Notes under the pieces: generated by a model
What the model was told of the DNA's origin: nothing
What the model saw: only the letters and a program-made list of their open reading frames with translations
Database searches by the model: none
Assembly (NCBI GenBank): GCA_002405445.1
Contig: DHLV01000132.1
Location: forward strand, 1 to 30,679
Source of the DNA: Flammeovirgaceae bacterium UBA4659
GTDB taxonomy: Bacteria; Bacteroidota; Bacteroidia; Cytophagales; Cyclobacteriaceae
Direction: 5' to 3'
DNA length: 30,679 nt
Part shown: piece by piece, positions 7,945-16,103 of the stretch
How the letters are laid out: every line of letters starts with the position of its first letter
Numbering within the stretch: position 1 is the first letter of the stretch
Translations under genes and position numbers: made by a program

Positions 7945-9243
7945 ATGAAAAAGTTATTTCTTCTCTCGTTGGCCGTGGTGATCACTGCGGGGGCAATGGC
8001 GCAGGAGTCGTACCGCAGGTGGCGCAAAATGAACCAGGTCCGTTTGGACAAATTTGATTTGATTTTGCCGGAGGTGATGCGCGAAAACAAAATCGACATG
8101 TGGATTATTATGTGCCGCGAAGGAAATTTTGATCCGATGTACTTTGAGTTGGGGGAAGGTTATGTTCACCACAACGGATATTATATTTTTACAGATGTGG
8201 GCAAACCTCGCATTGAGCGCGCGGCACTGGGCATTGACGGCTACCTGCTTGAGGAAACCAAGGCATTTGACTATTTCGGATCTGAGGACGAGCTGAGGGA
8301 ATTTGTTACCACGCGCGACCCACAGCGCATCGGCCTGAACCTATCGAAGGATATCGGCAGTGCCGATGGCATGTCATTTACGGGGCGCAATGAGTTGGCG
8401 GCAATTCTCGGCCCCAAATATGAGTCACGCTTCGTATCGGCCGAAAAGCTCTTTTCGGATTTCCGGTCGCGGCATGTTGCCAGCGAGCTGGTAATTTTTG
8501 GAGAGGCTGGCGACTACTCGTACCAGATTGCCGAACGGGCGCTGTCTAACGAAATCATCACCCCCGGTGTGACCACACTTGCAGATGTAGCGTGGTGGAT
8601 GAAAGAACAGTTGCACAAAAACAATTTACAGTCTTCATTTGGCATGCCATCGATTTACATCACCGGGCCAAACGGTATCGAGGCCACTTCGAACGACCGC
8701 ATTATCAAACGAGGTGATATTTTGATGTTGGATTGGGGCGTGGGCTATCTACACATGTATACGGATATGAAACGCATGGCCTATGTGTTGAAGGAAGGAG
8801 AGAAGGAGGTACCTGCCGGCATTCAAAAGGCATTTGATGAAGCATTGAAGGCACGATCGATTGTGACAACCACAATCAAGCCGGGCATTACAGCCAAACA
8901 AAACGAAGACAACGTTTACAAAGCGTTGCAGGCAGGCGGCTATTCGAAAATCGCATTCAATAAACCCAATGCAGACAGTAAGACAGATGTGATCATCGGT
9001 TGTCATTCGGTAGGTGATTGGGGGCATGGCACAGGCCCGTCCATCGCGTTCTTCAACCCGGTGCAGTTGAATTACGTGGTGAAGCCAACCAATCTGCTGT
9101 CAATCGAGCTGTTCGCCTACACGCCCATGCCTGAGTGGGGCGGCAAAAAGTTACGCATTCCCTTGGAGGATGATGCCGTTGTTACCGAGCGAGGCGTGGA
9201 GTGGGTGTATCCCGTGAACCAAAAGGTGTTGTTGATCAAATAG
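7945..9243 (+). CDS. Secreted M24-family metallopeptidase (Xaa-Pro aminopeptidase-like)
   Basis: 432-aa protein with a signal peptide (MKKLFLLSLAVVITAGAMAQ), so periplasmic or exported. A creatinase-type N-terminal domain (about residues 25-190) precedes the pita-bread M24 domain. All five dinuclear-metal ligands can be placed: D263 and D274 (MLDWGVGYLHMYTD), H361 (GHGTG), E388 (SIELFAY) and E415 (VTERG). This argues for an active aminopeptidase or prolidase-like hydrolase; the exact cleavage preference is not known. A frame extension reaches back to 7813 inside the tryptophan dioxygenase gene, but the signal peptide fixes the start at ATG 7945, 11 bases after that gene. The MORN-repeat gene follows 21 bases later, so the three are probably co-transcribed. 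Confidence 0.92.
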   Translation: MKKLFLLSLAVVITAGAMAQESYRRWRKMNQVRLDKFDLILPEVMRENKIDMWIIMCREGNFDPMYFELGEGYVHHNGYYIFTDVGKPRIERAALGIDGYLLEETKAFDYFGSEDELREFVTTRDPQRIGLNLSKDIGSADGMSFTGRNELAAILGPKYESRFVSAEKLFSDFRSRHVASELVIFGEAGDYSYQIAERALSNEIITPGVTTLADVAWWMKEQLHKNNLQSSFGMPSIYITGPNGIEATSNDRIIKRGDILMLDWGVGYLHMYTDMKRMAYVLKEGEKEVPAGIQKAFDEALKARSIVTTTIKPGITAKQNEDNVYKALQAGGYSKIAFNKPNADSKTDVIIGCHSVGDWGHGTGPSIAFFNPVQLNYVVKPTNLLSIELFAYTPMPEWGGKKLRIPLEDDAVVTERGVEWVYPVNQKVLLIK

Positions 9244-9264
9244 CTGCAAAACTTACCGGCAAAA

Positions 9265-11067
9265 ATGAAATTCGTAGCGGTCAGTTTTCTGTTGGTGGCG
9301 GGTCATCTTGCCTTCTCTCAAGGCATCACCCGCGACACGTATCACGACAAAGAAAAAAAGAATATCAAAGAAATTTACCAGGTCAAAGACACGGTGAGCA
9401 ACCTGCTGCAGGGCCGTTACATCTCTTACTTTCTCACGGGCGGCATCGAATCGAAGGGGCTTTTTGTAAACAACGAAACAACGGGCGTTTGGGAATTTTA
9501 TTACGAAACCGGCAACCTGAAGATGCGCGGCATCCTCCGTGGCAATTCCAATTATGGCACTTGGGAATATTACTACGAGAGTGGGCAGAAAAGCATGGAG
9601 GGCACAATTGACGGCAAGCAGAAACAGGGTGTTTGGAAGATCTACTACGAAAGTGGCAACCTGAAAGAGCAAGGCGAATATCTGAACAACAAACGCCACG
9701 GGCTTTGGACATCTTTCTTTGAGGATGGCACAAAAAAGGGTGAGATCAATTACGCAAATGATTTTGGGAGGTTCTCCGAATTCGATCATGCCGGCAAGCT
9801 GGTAGCAGAAGGCCCCAGGCAAGGCACACGCAACGTGGGATTGTGGCGCTTTTTTGCCGATGATGGTACGGTGCACAGCGAAGGCAGCTATGAGAACGGA
9901 AAAAAGAATGGTGAGTGGAAATTCTTCTATCCTTCCGGAAAGCTATCAGCAAAAGGTGAATACGAAAATGACGAGGCGGCAGGCGAATGGGTGCAGTATT
10001 TTGAGGATGGCGCTGTCAGCGAAAAGGGATCGTTCGTGGAGGGAAGAAAGAACGGATACTGGAGTTCATTTAACCCGGGCGGGGCGCTGCGCAGTGAGAT
10101 CAACTACGTGAATGGCAACGGGGAATACCGCGAGTACCACCCCAGTGGTAAGTTAAAAATCAAAGGTACAGTCATCGATGGAAAGGCGCAGGGTTTTTGG
10201 CAATACTACTACGAAGACGGTAAACTGGAAGGGGAGTGTGATTTCGACAACGGCAAGGGAACCTATTCGGGCTATTACCGCAACGGATCATTGCAAACCA
10301 AAGGAACGGTGGAAGACCACGTGCGGGTGGGCACCTGGGAGTTGTATGAGCCGGACGGCAAGTTGTCGGGGTACTACAAACCCGTGTTCGAAAGCAATCC
10401 TTTGACGAAGAGCATTGCCGACCTGATGAATAAAAGACCCGCGCAGGCCGCCAAGCGTTTGCAACGGCCCTCGGGATTTTACTACTTTACGCCCCGCTAC
10501 CCGGAGTATCACGGGGTGATCTTGGGCGGCAACCCCGCTTTGATGTTCATTGGCATGGTGCCTTTTTCAGTAGAGTTCTACAATCAGGAGCGATTGGGCC
10601 ACGAGTTTTCCTTTACCGGATTGCGCGATCCGTTTTTTACGGCAGATGCTGACGTGCCAAAGAATAAATTGTTTTCCCGCGGCTATTCGATTTCAGTGCG
10701 GCAAAAATTTTATAACACCTGGAAGACACGCATGTGGTACTTTGCCCAACAGGTACAACTCACCAATCTCAGCCACTTTGCAAACATCGATTTCCCCCAG
10801 TCACAGTCAACCCGCGTTACTGCTACGGCCAATGAGCAACGGGCAGAGTATGGAGTATCGCTTGGCGTGCGGCTGATGCAAAAAAACGATAACAACGGTT
10901 TTACAATTGACATCTTCGCAGGCTACAACATCGGTTACCGCATTTTTGACGTTGATCCCATTTTCAAAGCAACGTTTAGTTCATTGAACCAAACTTCGCT
11001 TTCACATGGTGCATGCTTCGGGTTGAACATCGGTTATGCCGTTTCGTTTGATGGCAAGCGGTACTGA
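9265..11067 (+). CDS. Exported MORN_2 (YwqK-like) repeat protein with C-terminal barrel-like domain
   Basis: 600-aa protein with a signal peptide (MKFVAVSFLLVAGHLAFSQ). Residues 50-374 form 14 consecutive repeats of about 24 residues with the pattern G-x-W-x-x-Y-Y-x-x-G-x-(L/K)-x-x-x-G-x-(Y/F)-x-x-G-x-x-x. Units 5, 10 and 12 are two residues shorter. This is the MORN_2 / YwqK-type antiparallel beta repeat. From about residue 405 the sequence changes: FYYFTPRYPEYHGVILGGNP leads into alternating hydrophobic/aromatic strands ending IGYAVSFDGKRY, which looks like a small outer-membrane beta-barrel or porin-like domain; that part is inference. It lies 21 bases after the M24 peptidase. The function is unknown; a surface or periplasmic scaffold is plausible. 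Confidence 0.85.
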   Translation: MKFVAVSFLLVAGHLAFSQGITRDTYHDKEKKNIKEIYQVKDTVSNLLQGRYISYFLTGGIESKGLFVNNETTGVWEFYYETGNLKMRGILRGNSNYGTWEYYYESGQKSMEGTIDGKQKQGVWKIYYESGNLKEQGEYLNNKRHGLWTSFFEDGTKKGEINYANDFGRFSEFDHAGKLVAEGPRQGTRNVGLWRFFADDGTVHSEGSYENGKKNGEWKFFYPSGKLSAKGEYENDEAAGEWVQYFEDGAVSEKGSFVEGRKNGYWSSFNPGGALRSEINYVNGNGEYREYHPSGKLKIKGTVIDGKAQGFWQYYYEDGKLEGECDFDNGKGTYSGYYRNGSLQTKGTVEDHVRVGTWELYEPDGKLSGYYKPVFESNPLTKSIADLMNKRPAQAAKRLQRPSGFYYFTPRYPEYHGVILGGNPALMFIGMVPFSVEFYNQERLGHEFSFTGLRDPFFTADADVPKNKLFSRGYSISVRQKFYNTWKTRMWYFAQQVQLTNLSHFANIDFPQSQSTRVTATANEQRAEYGVSLGVRLMQKNDNNGFTIDIFAGYNIGYRIFDVDPIFKATFSSLNQTSLSHGACFGLNIGYAVSFDGKRY

Positions 11068-11172
11068 GGTGCATTGAAGTGAAAACGGATTCGAAACGCA
11101 CAGCCAAAGAAAATTTATTATCATCGTAACATAAACATGAAACACGCGCGTGGGTTGATGCATTTGTGTTTC

Positions 11173-11946
11173 ATGAAAAACGGTATCAATCGTTGCGTGG
11201 TGCAGTGCGTGTTGGCATTTGCTTTTTTCATGGTGCCCCCTTGTTTATGGGGGCAGCCACGGCAGGTGATTACCCAACCCACCGAGTGGTTGATGTTTAC
11301 TTCAAACATGAAGCTGTCAAAACACATCGGCTTTACCTTTGATGCGCAGTTTCGTTTTTCGCAACGTTTTGAAGCCATGCAACACTTTGTACGGAATGGC
11401 TTAGATGTGTACGTGAGTGATAAGTTTTCTTTCGTACCGATCGGTTACATGTACGTTTGGAATTACCGCTATGGCGAGCGCCCGCCTGCTTTTGCCGATA
11501 ACGAACATCGCCTCTGGCAGCAGGTTTTTTACAAACATCCTGTGGGTAAATGGCGGCTGAACCATCGGCTGCGGTTGGAACAGCGCTTGATTCAATTACA
11601 TGATGCAAACACCGGTGAAGACAAAGGCTACGACATTTTCCGCAACCGCCTCCGCTACCGGGTGGTAAGTCAAGTACCTCTGAGAGGCGCGGCCATCGTG
11701 CCAAAATCATTCTTTGCGGGTGTGATGAACGAGTGTTTTTACAGTTGGGGAAAAGATGTAACCACCGATGAAATTGATCAAAACCGATTTTTCACGGGAG
11801 TTGGGTATCAAGTCAGCAAAGATTTTTTTGTTTGGCCGGGCCTATTCTACCAGTATCTGCTGCGCAGCAACGGAGCACTTCAGGAAAATAATGTCGGTTT
11901 TTTGATTTGGGTTTCCTACAACATCGATTTCGCAAAAAAGGAGTGA
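11173..11946 (+). CDS. DUF2490 family outer-membrane-type protein
   Basis: 257-aa protein with a signal peptide (MKNGINRCVVQCVLAFAFF to about LWGQ). The mature part is rich in amphipathic strands: TEWLMFTSNMKLSKHIGFTF, NEHRLWQQVFYKHPVGKWRL and NHRLRLEQR are typical of DUF2490. It ends in the beta-strand GFLIWVSYNIDFAKKE. The family is predicted to form a small outer-membrane barrel in Bacteroidota; its function is not known. Another ATG at 11137 would add 12 residues (MKHARGLMHLCF), but the later start gives a cleaner lysine-plus-hydrophobic signal sequence. It is 105 bases after the MORN gene and separated from the transporter by about 100 bases. Confidence 0.82.
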   Translation: MKNGINRCVVQCVLAFAFFMVPPCLWGQPRQVITQPTEWLMFTSNMKLSKHIGFTFDAQFRFSQRFEAMQHFVRNGLDVYVSDKFSFVPIGYMYVWNYRYGERPPAFADNEHRLWQQVFYKHPVGKWRLNHRLRLEQRLIQLHDANTGEDKGYDIFRNRLRYRVVSQVPLRGAAIVPKSFFAGVMNECFYSWGKDVTTDEIDQNRFFTGVGYQVSKDFFVWPGLFYQYLLRSNGALQENNVGFLIWVSYNIDFAKKE

Positions 11947-12036
11947 TGTGGGCGTTTCTCAAGTGAAAGTGCTGCAACGTGGCGCAACATCCGCTGGCCG
12001 TACCGAGTGACCGTGAAGTTTCACCAACGATTGTGT

Positions 12037-12044
12037 TAATTTTG
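12037..12044 (+). promoter_or_regulatory. Candidate -7 box before the CDF transporter
   Basis: The bases read TAATTTTG, a perfect TAnnTTTG match. The box ends only 4 bases before the GTG at 12049, so if it is real the mRNA would be nearly leaderless. No clear -33 TTTG is visible. Confidence 0.35.
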
Positions 12045-12048
12045 CAAT

Positions 12049-12960
12049 GTGGAAGATTTGCACCACCACCATTCGCACCACCACGTGTTGCCCGGTCAGC
12101 TCACCCGGTCTTTCGTGGTGGGTATTGTGCTCAATGTGGGGTTTGTTGTATTTCAGGTGATTGTTGGCTTGAGCATCCATTCGCTCGCACTGCTATCGGA
12201 TGCGGGCCACAACTTTGCTGATGCAGGCACACTGGCACTCTCAATGTTGGCATTTCGCCTGCTGCGCGTGAAGTCAAACAAGTATTACACGTATGGTTAC
12301 AAAAAGACCTCGGTGCTCACTGCCTTGTTCAATGCGATGGTGCTTATGGTGTCGATCGGTGCGATTGTGTATGAAGCCGCACACCGCTTTTTGAGCCCTC
12401 AATCCATGCCCGGCCTTACGATCGCGTGGGTCGCCATGGTGGGCGTGGCCGTCAATGCGACTTCGGCATTTTTGTTTTTCAGAGAGAAAGAAAAAGATTT
12501 GAATGTGAAGAGCGCGTTTATGCATCTGATGGCAGATGCATTGCTTTCCGTTTCGGTGGCCGTAGGTGGTGTGGTGATCTATTTTACGCAATGGTTTTGG
12601 GTGGACAGCGCCCTGAGTATATTGGTGGCGCTTGTGATTTTGGCGACTACCTGGAAGCTGCTGAAAGACAGTGTGCGGCTGTCGTTAGACGGTGTGCCCG
12701 TATCGATTGACTTTGATGATGTGCGCAACACTGTACTCACCATACCTGGTGTCACGGGTTTGCATCACCTCCATATTTGGGCCATCAGCACAACAGAGAA
12801 TGCACTTACCGCCCACGTGGTGCTCGATCGAACCCTGACACGCGCACAGCAATCTGCTGCCATCCGCTACCTGAAGCACCAACTGCTGCACAAAAGCATC
12901 CAACACGTAACGTTGGAAACGGAAATAGAGGGAGAGCTTTGTGAGGGAGTTCCTTGCTAA
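12049..12960 (+). CDS. Cation diffusion facilitator metal transporter (Zn2+/Co2+/Cd2+ efflux)
   Basis: Inner-membrane proton-coupled metal exporter, 303 aa. The N-terminus is histidine-rich (LHHHHSHHHVL, residues 4-14), likely a cytosolic metal sensor or chelator. Six membrane segments follow. The transport site is complete: D51, H54 and D58 in LLSDAGHNFADAG (TM2) and H159/D163 in FMHLMADALLS (TM5), the HD-HD arrangement associated with zinc. The cytosolic C-terminal domain includes GVTGLHHLHIWAISTTENALTAHVV. This is the CzcD/ZitB group. The start is GTG at 12049; no in-frame ATG precedes the His-rich region. No metal-responsive regulator is adjacent. Identity is firm; the metal preference is inferred from the ligands. 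Confidence 0.94.
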   Translation: MEDLHHHHSHHHVLPGQLTRSFVVGIVLNVGFVVFQVIVGLSIHSLALLSDAGHNFADAGTLALSMLAFRLLRVKSNKYYTYGYKKTSVLTALFNAMVLMVSIGAIVYEAAHRFLSPQSMPGLTIAWVAMVGVAVNATSAFLFFREKEKDLNVKSAFMHLMADALLSVSVAVGGVVIYFTQWFWVDSALSILVALVILATTWKLLKDSVRLSLDGVPVSIDFDDVRNTVLTIPGVTGLHHLHIWAISTTENALTAHVVLDRTLTRAQQSAAIRYLKHQLLHKSIQHVTLETEIEGELCEGVPC

Positions 12961-13018
12961 CCATCCGCCAATGTGTGAAATTTGCTGCTGATGACTTAAA
13001 GGATAAAACCCTTTCGTT

Positions 13019-14596
13019 TTGAAATCCATCCACGAAGTAGACTTGCTTCCCGAAGAGGCGTATGAGAGTGAAGTTTTTGAGCAGGCAGTGCTGCATCATT
13101 TATCAGTGCCTGCCGGGGACTTCCGTGTCAAAACGTTGCGCAGATCCATTGACGCACGCGGACGAAAGGTGATCATCAAAATGCAGGTTGAACTGATCCC
13201 ACGAGGTGAGCCCATTCCGACCATCGCCTACAAAAGAGATTACCCCGATGTTTCAAAAGCATTGCCGGTAATCATTGTGGGCGCAGGCCCGGCCGGAATG
13301 TTTGCTGCACTCCGTTTGATCGAGTTGGGCATTAAGCCGATTGTCTTCGAACGCGGAAAAGATGTGCAGGCACGCAGGCGCGACATTGCCGCCATCAACA
13401 AACAGCAGGTAGTAAATCCTGAATCAAATTATTGTTTTGGCGAAGGTGGTGCGGGCACTTATTCTGATGGCAAGTTGTACACGCGTTCAAAAAAACGGGG
13501 TGACATCAAGCGCATCATGGAGATTCTGGTAGCGCACGGAGCGAAGGATGAAATTCTGTTTGACGCTCACCCGCATATTGGCACCAACAAACTTCCACTG
13601 CTGGTGGCTGCGCTGCGGCAGTCTATTATGAGCGCAGGTGGCGAAATCCACTTTAACACCAGGGTTGTAGATTTTATGCTGAAAGACGGACACATGCGTG
13701 GTGTGGTAACGCACGATGGAACAAAGCATGAGGCGGGCGCGGTGATTTTGGCCACGGGCCATTCTGCCCGTGATGTTTTCGAGCTGCTGTACCAAAAGGG
13801 AATATTGATTGAAGCCAAACCCTTTGCGCTGGGCGTGCGCGTAGAGCATGCTCAAAACCTGATCGATCGGTCCCAATATCATTGCACGGTAGACCGCGGT
13901 AAGTATTTGCCGGCATCATCGTATGCGCTGGTACACCAGGCAAAAGTCAACGGCAAAGAAAGGGGTGTTTTTTCGTTTTGCATGTGCCCGGGTGGGTTTA
14001 TTGTGCCTGCGGCCACGCAGCCGGGTGAAGTGGTAACCAATGGCATGAGCCCTTCGCGAAGAGACTCGAAGTATGCAAACTCAGGCATTGTAATGTCTGT
14101 AGATGAGCAGGATTACCGCGCCTTTGCAGGGCATGGCCCGTTGGCAGGCATGTATTTTCAGGCCGCCATTGAGCAACGTGCATGCGAAGCGGGCAGCCGC
14201 ACACAAGTAGCACCTGCGCAATTGCTGGCCGATTTTGTCTACAAAAAATCTTCGTCACATTTGTTAGAGACTTCCTATCAGCCGGGGCTTGCTTCTGTGA
14301 TGATGGACGATGTGTTACCGCCTTTTATCGCTGAGGGCCTGCGGCAGGGTTTTAAAGATTTTGGCACCAAAATCAAGGGCTACCTCAGCAACGAAGCACA
14401 GATAGTAGGTGTGGAAAGCCGTACGTCATCGCCTGTACGCATTCCGCGAAACAAAGAAACCTTTGAGCACGTGCAGGTGCACCGGTTGTTTCCGTGTGCT
14501 GAAGGTGCCGGCTATGCCGGTGGAATTGTCTCTGCCGCAATGGATGGCGAACGTTGTGCGGAGGCGGTTGCAACAATGTATTTTGGCAAGCACTGA
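13019..14596 (+). CDS. FAD-dependent dehydrogenase (COG2509 type)
   Basis: Cytosolic flavoprotein, 525 aa. An N-terminal domain (about residues 1-80, LLPEEAYESEVFEQAVLHHL) precedes the FAD-binding Rossmann motif VIIVGAGPAGMFAALRLIEL starting at residue 84. GEGGAGTYSDGKLYTR (from residue 141) is the second flavin-contact segment, and GAVILATGHSARDVFELL is the ATG loop. CMCPGGFIVPAATQPGEVVTNGMS and the final GAGYAGGIVSAAMDGERCAE complete the flavin site. The layout matches the uncharacterised FAD-dependent dehydrogenases of COG2509; the substrate is unknown. The start is TTG at 13019, since no ATG or GTG is available just before the conserved N-terminus. It lies 58 bases after the transporter on the same strand. 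Confidence 0.88.
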   Translation: MKSIHEVDLLPEEAYESEVFEQAVLHHLSVPAGDFRVKTLRRSIDARGRKVIIKMQVELIPRGEPIPTIAYKRDYPDVSKALPVIIVGAGPAGMFAALRLIELGIKPIVFERGKDVQARRRDIAAINKQQVVNPESNYCFGEGGAGTYSDGKLYTRSKKRGDIKRIMEILVAHGAKDEILFDAHPHIGTNKLPLLVAALRQSIMSAGGEIHFNTRVVDFMLKDGHMRGVVTHDGTKHEAGAVILATGHSARDVFELLYQKGILIEAKPFALGVRVEHAQNLIDRSQYHCTVDRGKYLPASSYALVHQAKVNGKERGVFSFCMCPGGFIVPAATQPGEVVTNGMSPSRRDSKYANSGIVMSVDEQDYRAFAGHGPLAGMYFQAAIEQRACEAGSRTQVAPAQLLADFVYKKSSSHLLETSYQPGLASVMMDDVLPPFIAEGLRQGFKDFGTKIKGYLSNEAQIVGVESRTSSPVRIPRNKETFEHVQVHRLFPCAEGAGYAGGIVSAAMDGERCAEAVATMYFGKH

Positions 14597-14671
14597 ATTT
14601 TGTATGTTTAACCCAGAATAGTCATTTGAAATAATTTGAAGTTATAAATCTGCCCGAGTGGTGAGGAATTC

Positions 14672-14707
14672 TGACGGAAACGTCAGGGTTGTCAGGGTAA
14701 ACCTGAC
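14672..14707. repeat. Pair of small hairpins after the flavoprotein gene
   Basis: TGACG-GAAA-CGTCA at 14672-14685 is a 5-bp stem closed by a GNRA-type GAAA tetraloop. GTCAGG-GTAAA-CCTGAC at 14691-14707 is a 6-bp stem. No U-tract follows, so they are not typical intrinsic terminators. Confidence 0.5.
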
Positions 14708-14790
14708 ATTGAAAATGAAGGAAAAATTTTCGTGAATGATAACATCCAATCCTTGCATTTTCAATCGTCAGCACGAAATGCAAAAAGGTC

Positions 14791-14931
14791 TAGAAGCCAT
14801 CTCAAAAATACATCACCATGTCAGGTTCAGCCTGTCGAAACCGAGTTTCAGCACAGAATAGCCTTCGACAAGCCTGCCTGGCAGGCAGGCTCAGTGTGAC
14901 AATTAAAAATTGATTTTTGAGATGGCTTCTA
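14791..14931. mobile_element. MITE-like / REP-like element with 19-bp perfect terminal inverted repeats
   Basis: The left end TAGAAGCCATCTCAAAAAT (14791-14809) is repeated perfectly in inverted orientation at 14913-14931. Both ends carry an outermost TA, compatible with a TA target duplication as made by IS630/Tc1-type transposases; this is inference. The inside holds a second imperfect dyad, GTCAGGTTCAGCCTGTCGAA against CTTCGACAAGCC...CTCAGTGTGAC, interrupted by the near-palindrome CCTGCCTGGCAGGCAGG. There is no coding capacity, so mobilisation would have to be in trans. The GTCA..CTGAGCCTGTCGAA core resembles a widespread REP-like word. Confidence 0.65.
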
Positions 14932-14996
14932 ATAATTTTTAGGTTTCACACTTGATTTGCAGGTGGCCAAGGCAAACAAAGTTAAATGCTCAAGCA

Positions 14997-15362
14997 ATGA
15001 AAAAGACGGTAATTATTGGCGCTACTACCAACAAGGATCGATATGCCTACCGGGCAGCGGAGATGCTGAATGAAAACCTGCATGAGTTCGTTCCGGTTGG
15101 CATGAAGAAGGGAGAGGTTTTAGGGAAGCCGATCTTGGATATCAGCACGCAGCCGGAGATACAACAAGTTGACACCGTCACGCTGTACGTTGGCCCACAG
15201 AACCAGCCCGCGCTCTACCATTACATTCTGGGCATGAAACCCAGGCGGGTGATCTTCAATCCCGGAACAGAGAACCCTGAGTTCCAAAAAATGGTTGAGG
15301 CCTCTGGCGCAGAAGCGGTGGAGGCATGTACTCTTGTGATGCTGCGCACCGGACAATACTGA
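14997..15362 (+). CDS. CoA-binding domain protein (YccU-like)
   Basis: 121-aa single-domain protein starting MKKTVIIGATTNKDRYAYRA, a Rossmann-type nucleotide-binding opening. VPVGMKKGEVLGKPILDI and YVGPQNQPALYHYILGMKP follow, then RRVIFNPGTENPEF and the final EAVEACTLVMLRTGQY. These are the hallmarks of the CoA_binding_2 / YccU family, whose members bind coenzyme A but have no settled role. An upstream in-frame start at 14952 would add 15 unconserved residues, so ATG 14997 is preferred. It is convergent with the peroxiredoxin gene, 55 bases apart, and an 11-base direct repeat CTGACGCCCGC flanks that gap (15359-15369 and 15407-15417). Confidence 0.88.
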   Translation: MKKTVIIGATTNKDRYAYRAAEMLNENLHEFVPVGMKKGEVLGKPILDISTQPEIQQVDTVTLYVGPQNQPALYHYILGMKPRRVIFNPGTENPEFQKMVEASGAEAVEACTLVMLRTGQY

Positions 15363-15417
15363 CGCCCGCTGATATCTCCGGTTCATTGGCGGTCTTCGGT
15401 TACATGCTGACGCCCGC

Positions 15418-15990
15418 CTACTTCTTTTTTCCCACAACCTTTTTAGCTGCCATTTTTGCCACCTTTTTTGTGGCTTGCTTTACCGGTTTTTTTGCAGTGG
15501 GTTTGGCTTTTGCCACACCCTTGGATGGTGTGGGTTGACTGCCACCCAGAACTTGCTGGGCGTGATTTTTTGTATCAACTTTTTCGATGATGTCGGCAAT
15601 CTTGCCATCTTCATCAATGATAAAGGTGACGCGTGCCGTGCCCATATACTTGCGGCCGTACATCGATTTCTCCACCCAGGTGCCGAATAACTCGTGAACG
15701 GATTTGTCACTATCGGCCATAAGCCGGAAAGGCAATTTTTCTTTTTCGATAAATTTACGGTGCGTCTTTTCATCGTCAGAACTAATGCCCAATACTTCAT
15801 ACCCGGCTTTCAGCAATGCGCTGTAGTTGTCTCGCAGGCTGCATGCCTCTGCCGTACAACCGGGGGTCATATCTTTGGGGTAAAAATAGAGTACAACCTT
15901 TTTTCCCTTCAAATCTGCCAGACGAACCGGTTTTCCGTCTTGGTCTTTGCCGGTAAAGCGTGGTGCCTGTGTGCCGATCGAGAGTTTCAT
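15418..15990 (-). CDS. bcp: Thiol peroxidase / peroxiredoxin of the BCP type, with basic C-terminal tail
   Basis: Thioredoxin-dependent peroxidase that reduces hydrogen and organic peroxides. The thioredoxin fold carries YPKDMTPGCTAEACSLRD, with peroxidatic C45 and resolving C50 in the spacing of atypical 2-Cys BCP proteins. GTARVTFIIDEDGKI and IIEKVDTKNHAQQVL finish the catalytic domain at about residue 150. Normal BCP proteins stop near here. This one adds about 40 residues rich in Lys, Ala, Pro and Val (SKGVAKAKPTAKKPVKQA and onward to VVGKKK), like a histone-H1-type tail, which could bind nucleic acid or acidic surfaces (inference). ATG start. It lies 113 bases downstream of the M23 peptidase gene on the same strand. 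Confidence 0.93.
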   Translation of the reverse strand: MKLSIGTQAPRFTGKDQDGKPVRLADLKGKKVVLYFYPKDMTPGCTAEACSLRDNYSALLKAGYEVLGISSDDEKTHRKFIEKEKLPFRLMADSDKSVHELFGTWVEKSMYGRKYMGTARVTFIIDEDGKIADIIEKVDTKNHAQQVLGGSQPTPSKGVAKAKPTAKKPVKQATKKVAKMAAKKVVGKKK

Positions 15991-16103
15991 GGTGTTGTCG
16001 ATTTTGGTTTATGTTGATAAATGTATCATTTGAAATCACTGTGGAACCGGCAATTTGCCCACCGGCCATGCGGTACAAACTGATCACCACGGCATCACGC
16101 GTC

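Larger units (their letters stand above)
14597..14996. other. 400-base intergenic region rich in inverted repeats
   Basis: No protein gene is seen. From left to right it holds two adjacent hairpins at 14672-14707 (TGACG-GAAA-CGTCA and GTCAGG-GTAAA-CCTGAC), an imperfect 15-16 bp inverted repeat with arms at 14708-14722 and 14750-14765, and a 141-bp MITE-like element at 14791-14931. The structures could be terminators for the flavoprotein gene, remnants of mobile repeats, or a small RNA. Sequence alone does not decide. Confidence 0.65.

Noticed and set aside
9253..9876. 207-residue open frame on the minus strand
   Set aside because: Antisense to the MORN repeat array; its apparent regularity mirrors the repeats.
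12079..12100. CACGTG cores (here and at several other sites) considered as parS
   Set aside because: The flanks do not match TGTTnCACGTGnAACA at any of them.
14651..14710. Bases GCCCGAGTGGTG resemble the start of a tRNA-Leu/Ser gene
   Set aside because: No anticodon arm, variable arm or T-arm with GTTCGA follows, and no matching acceptor strand is found.
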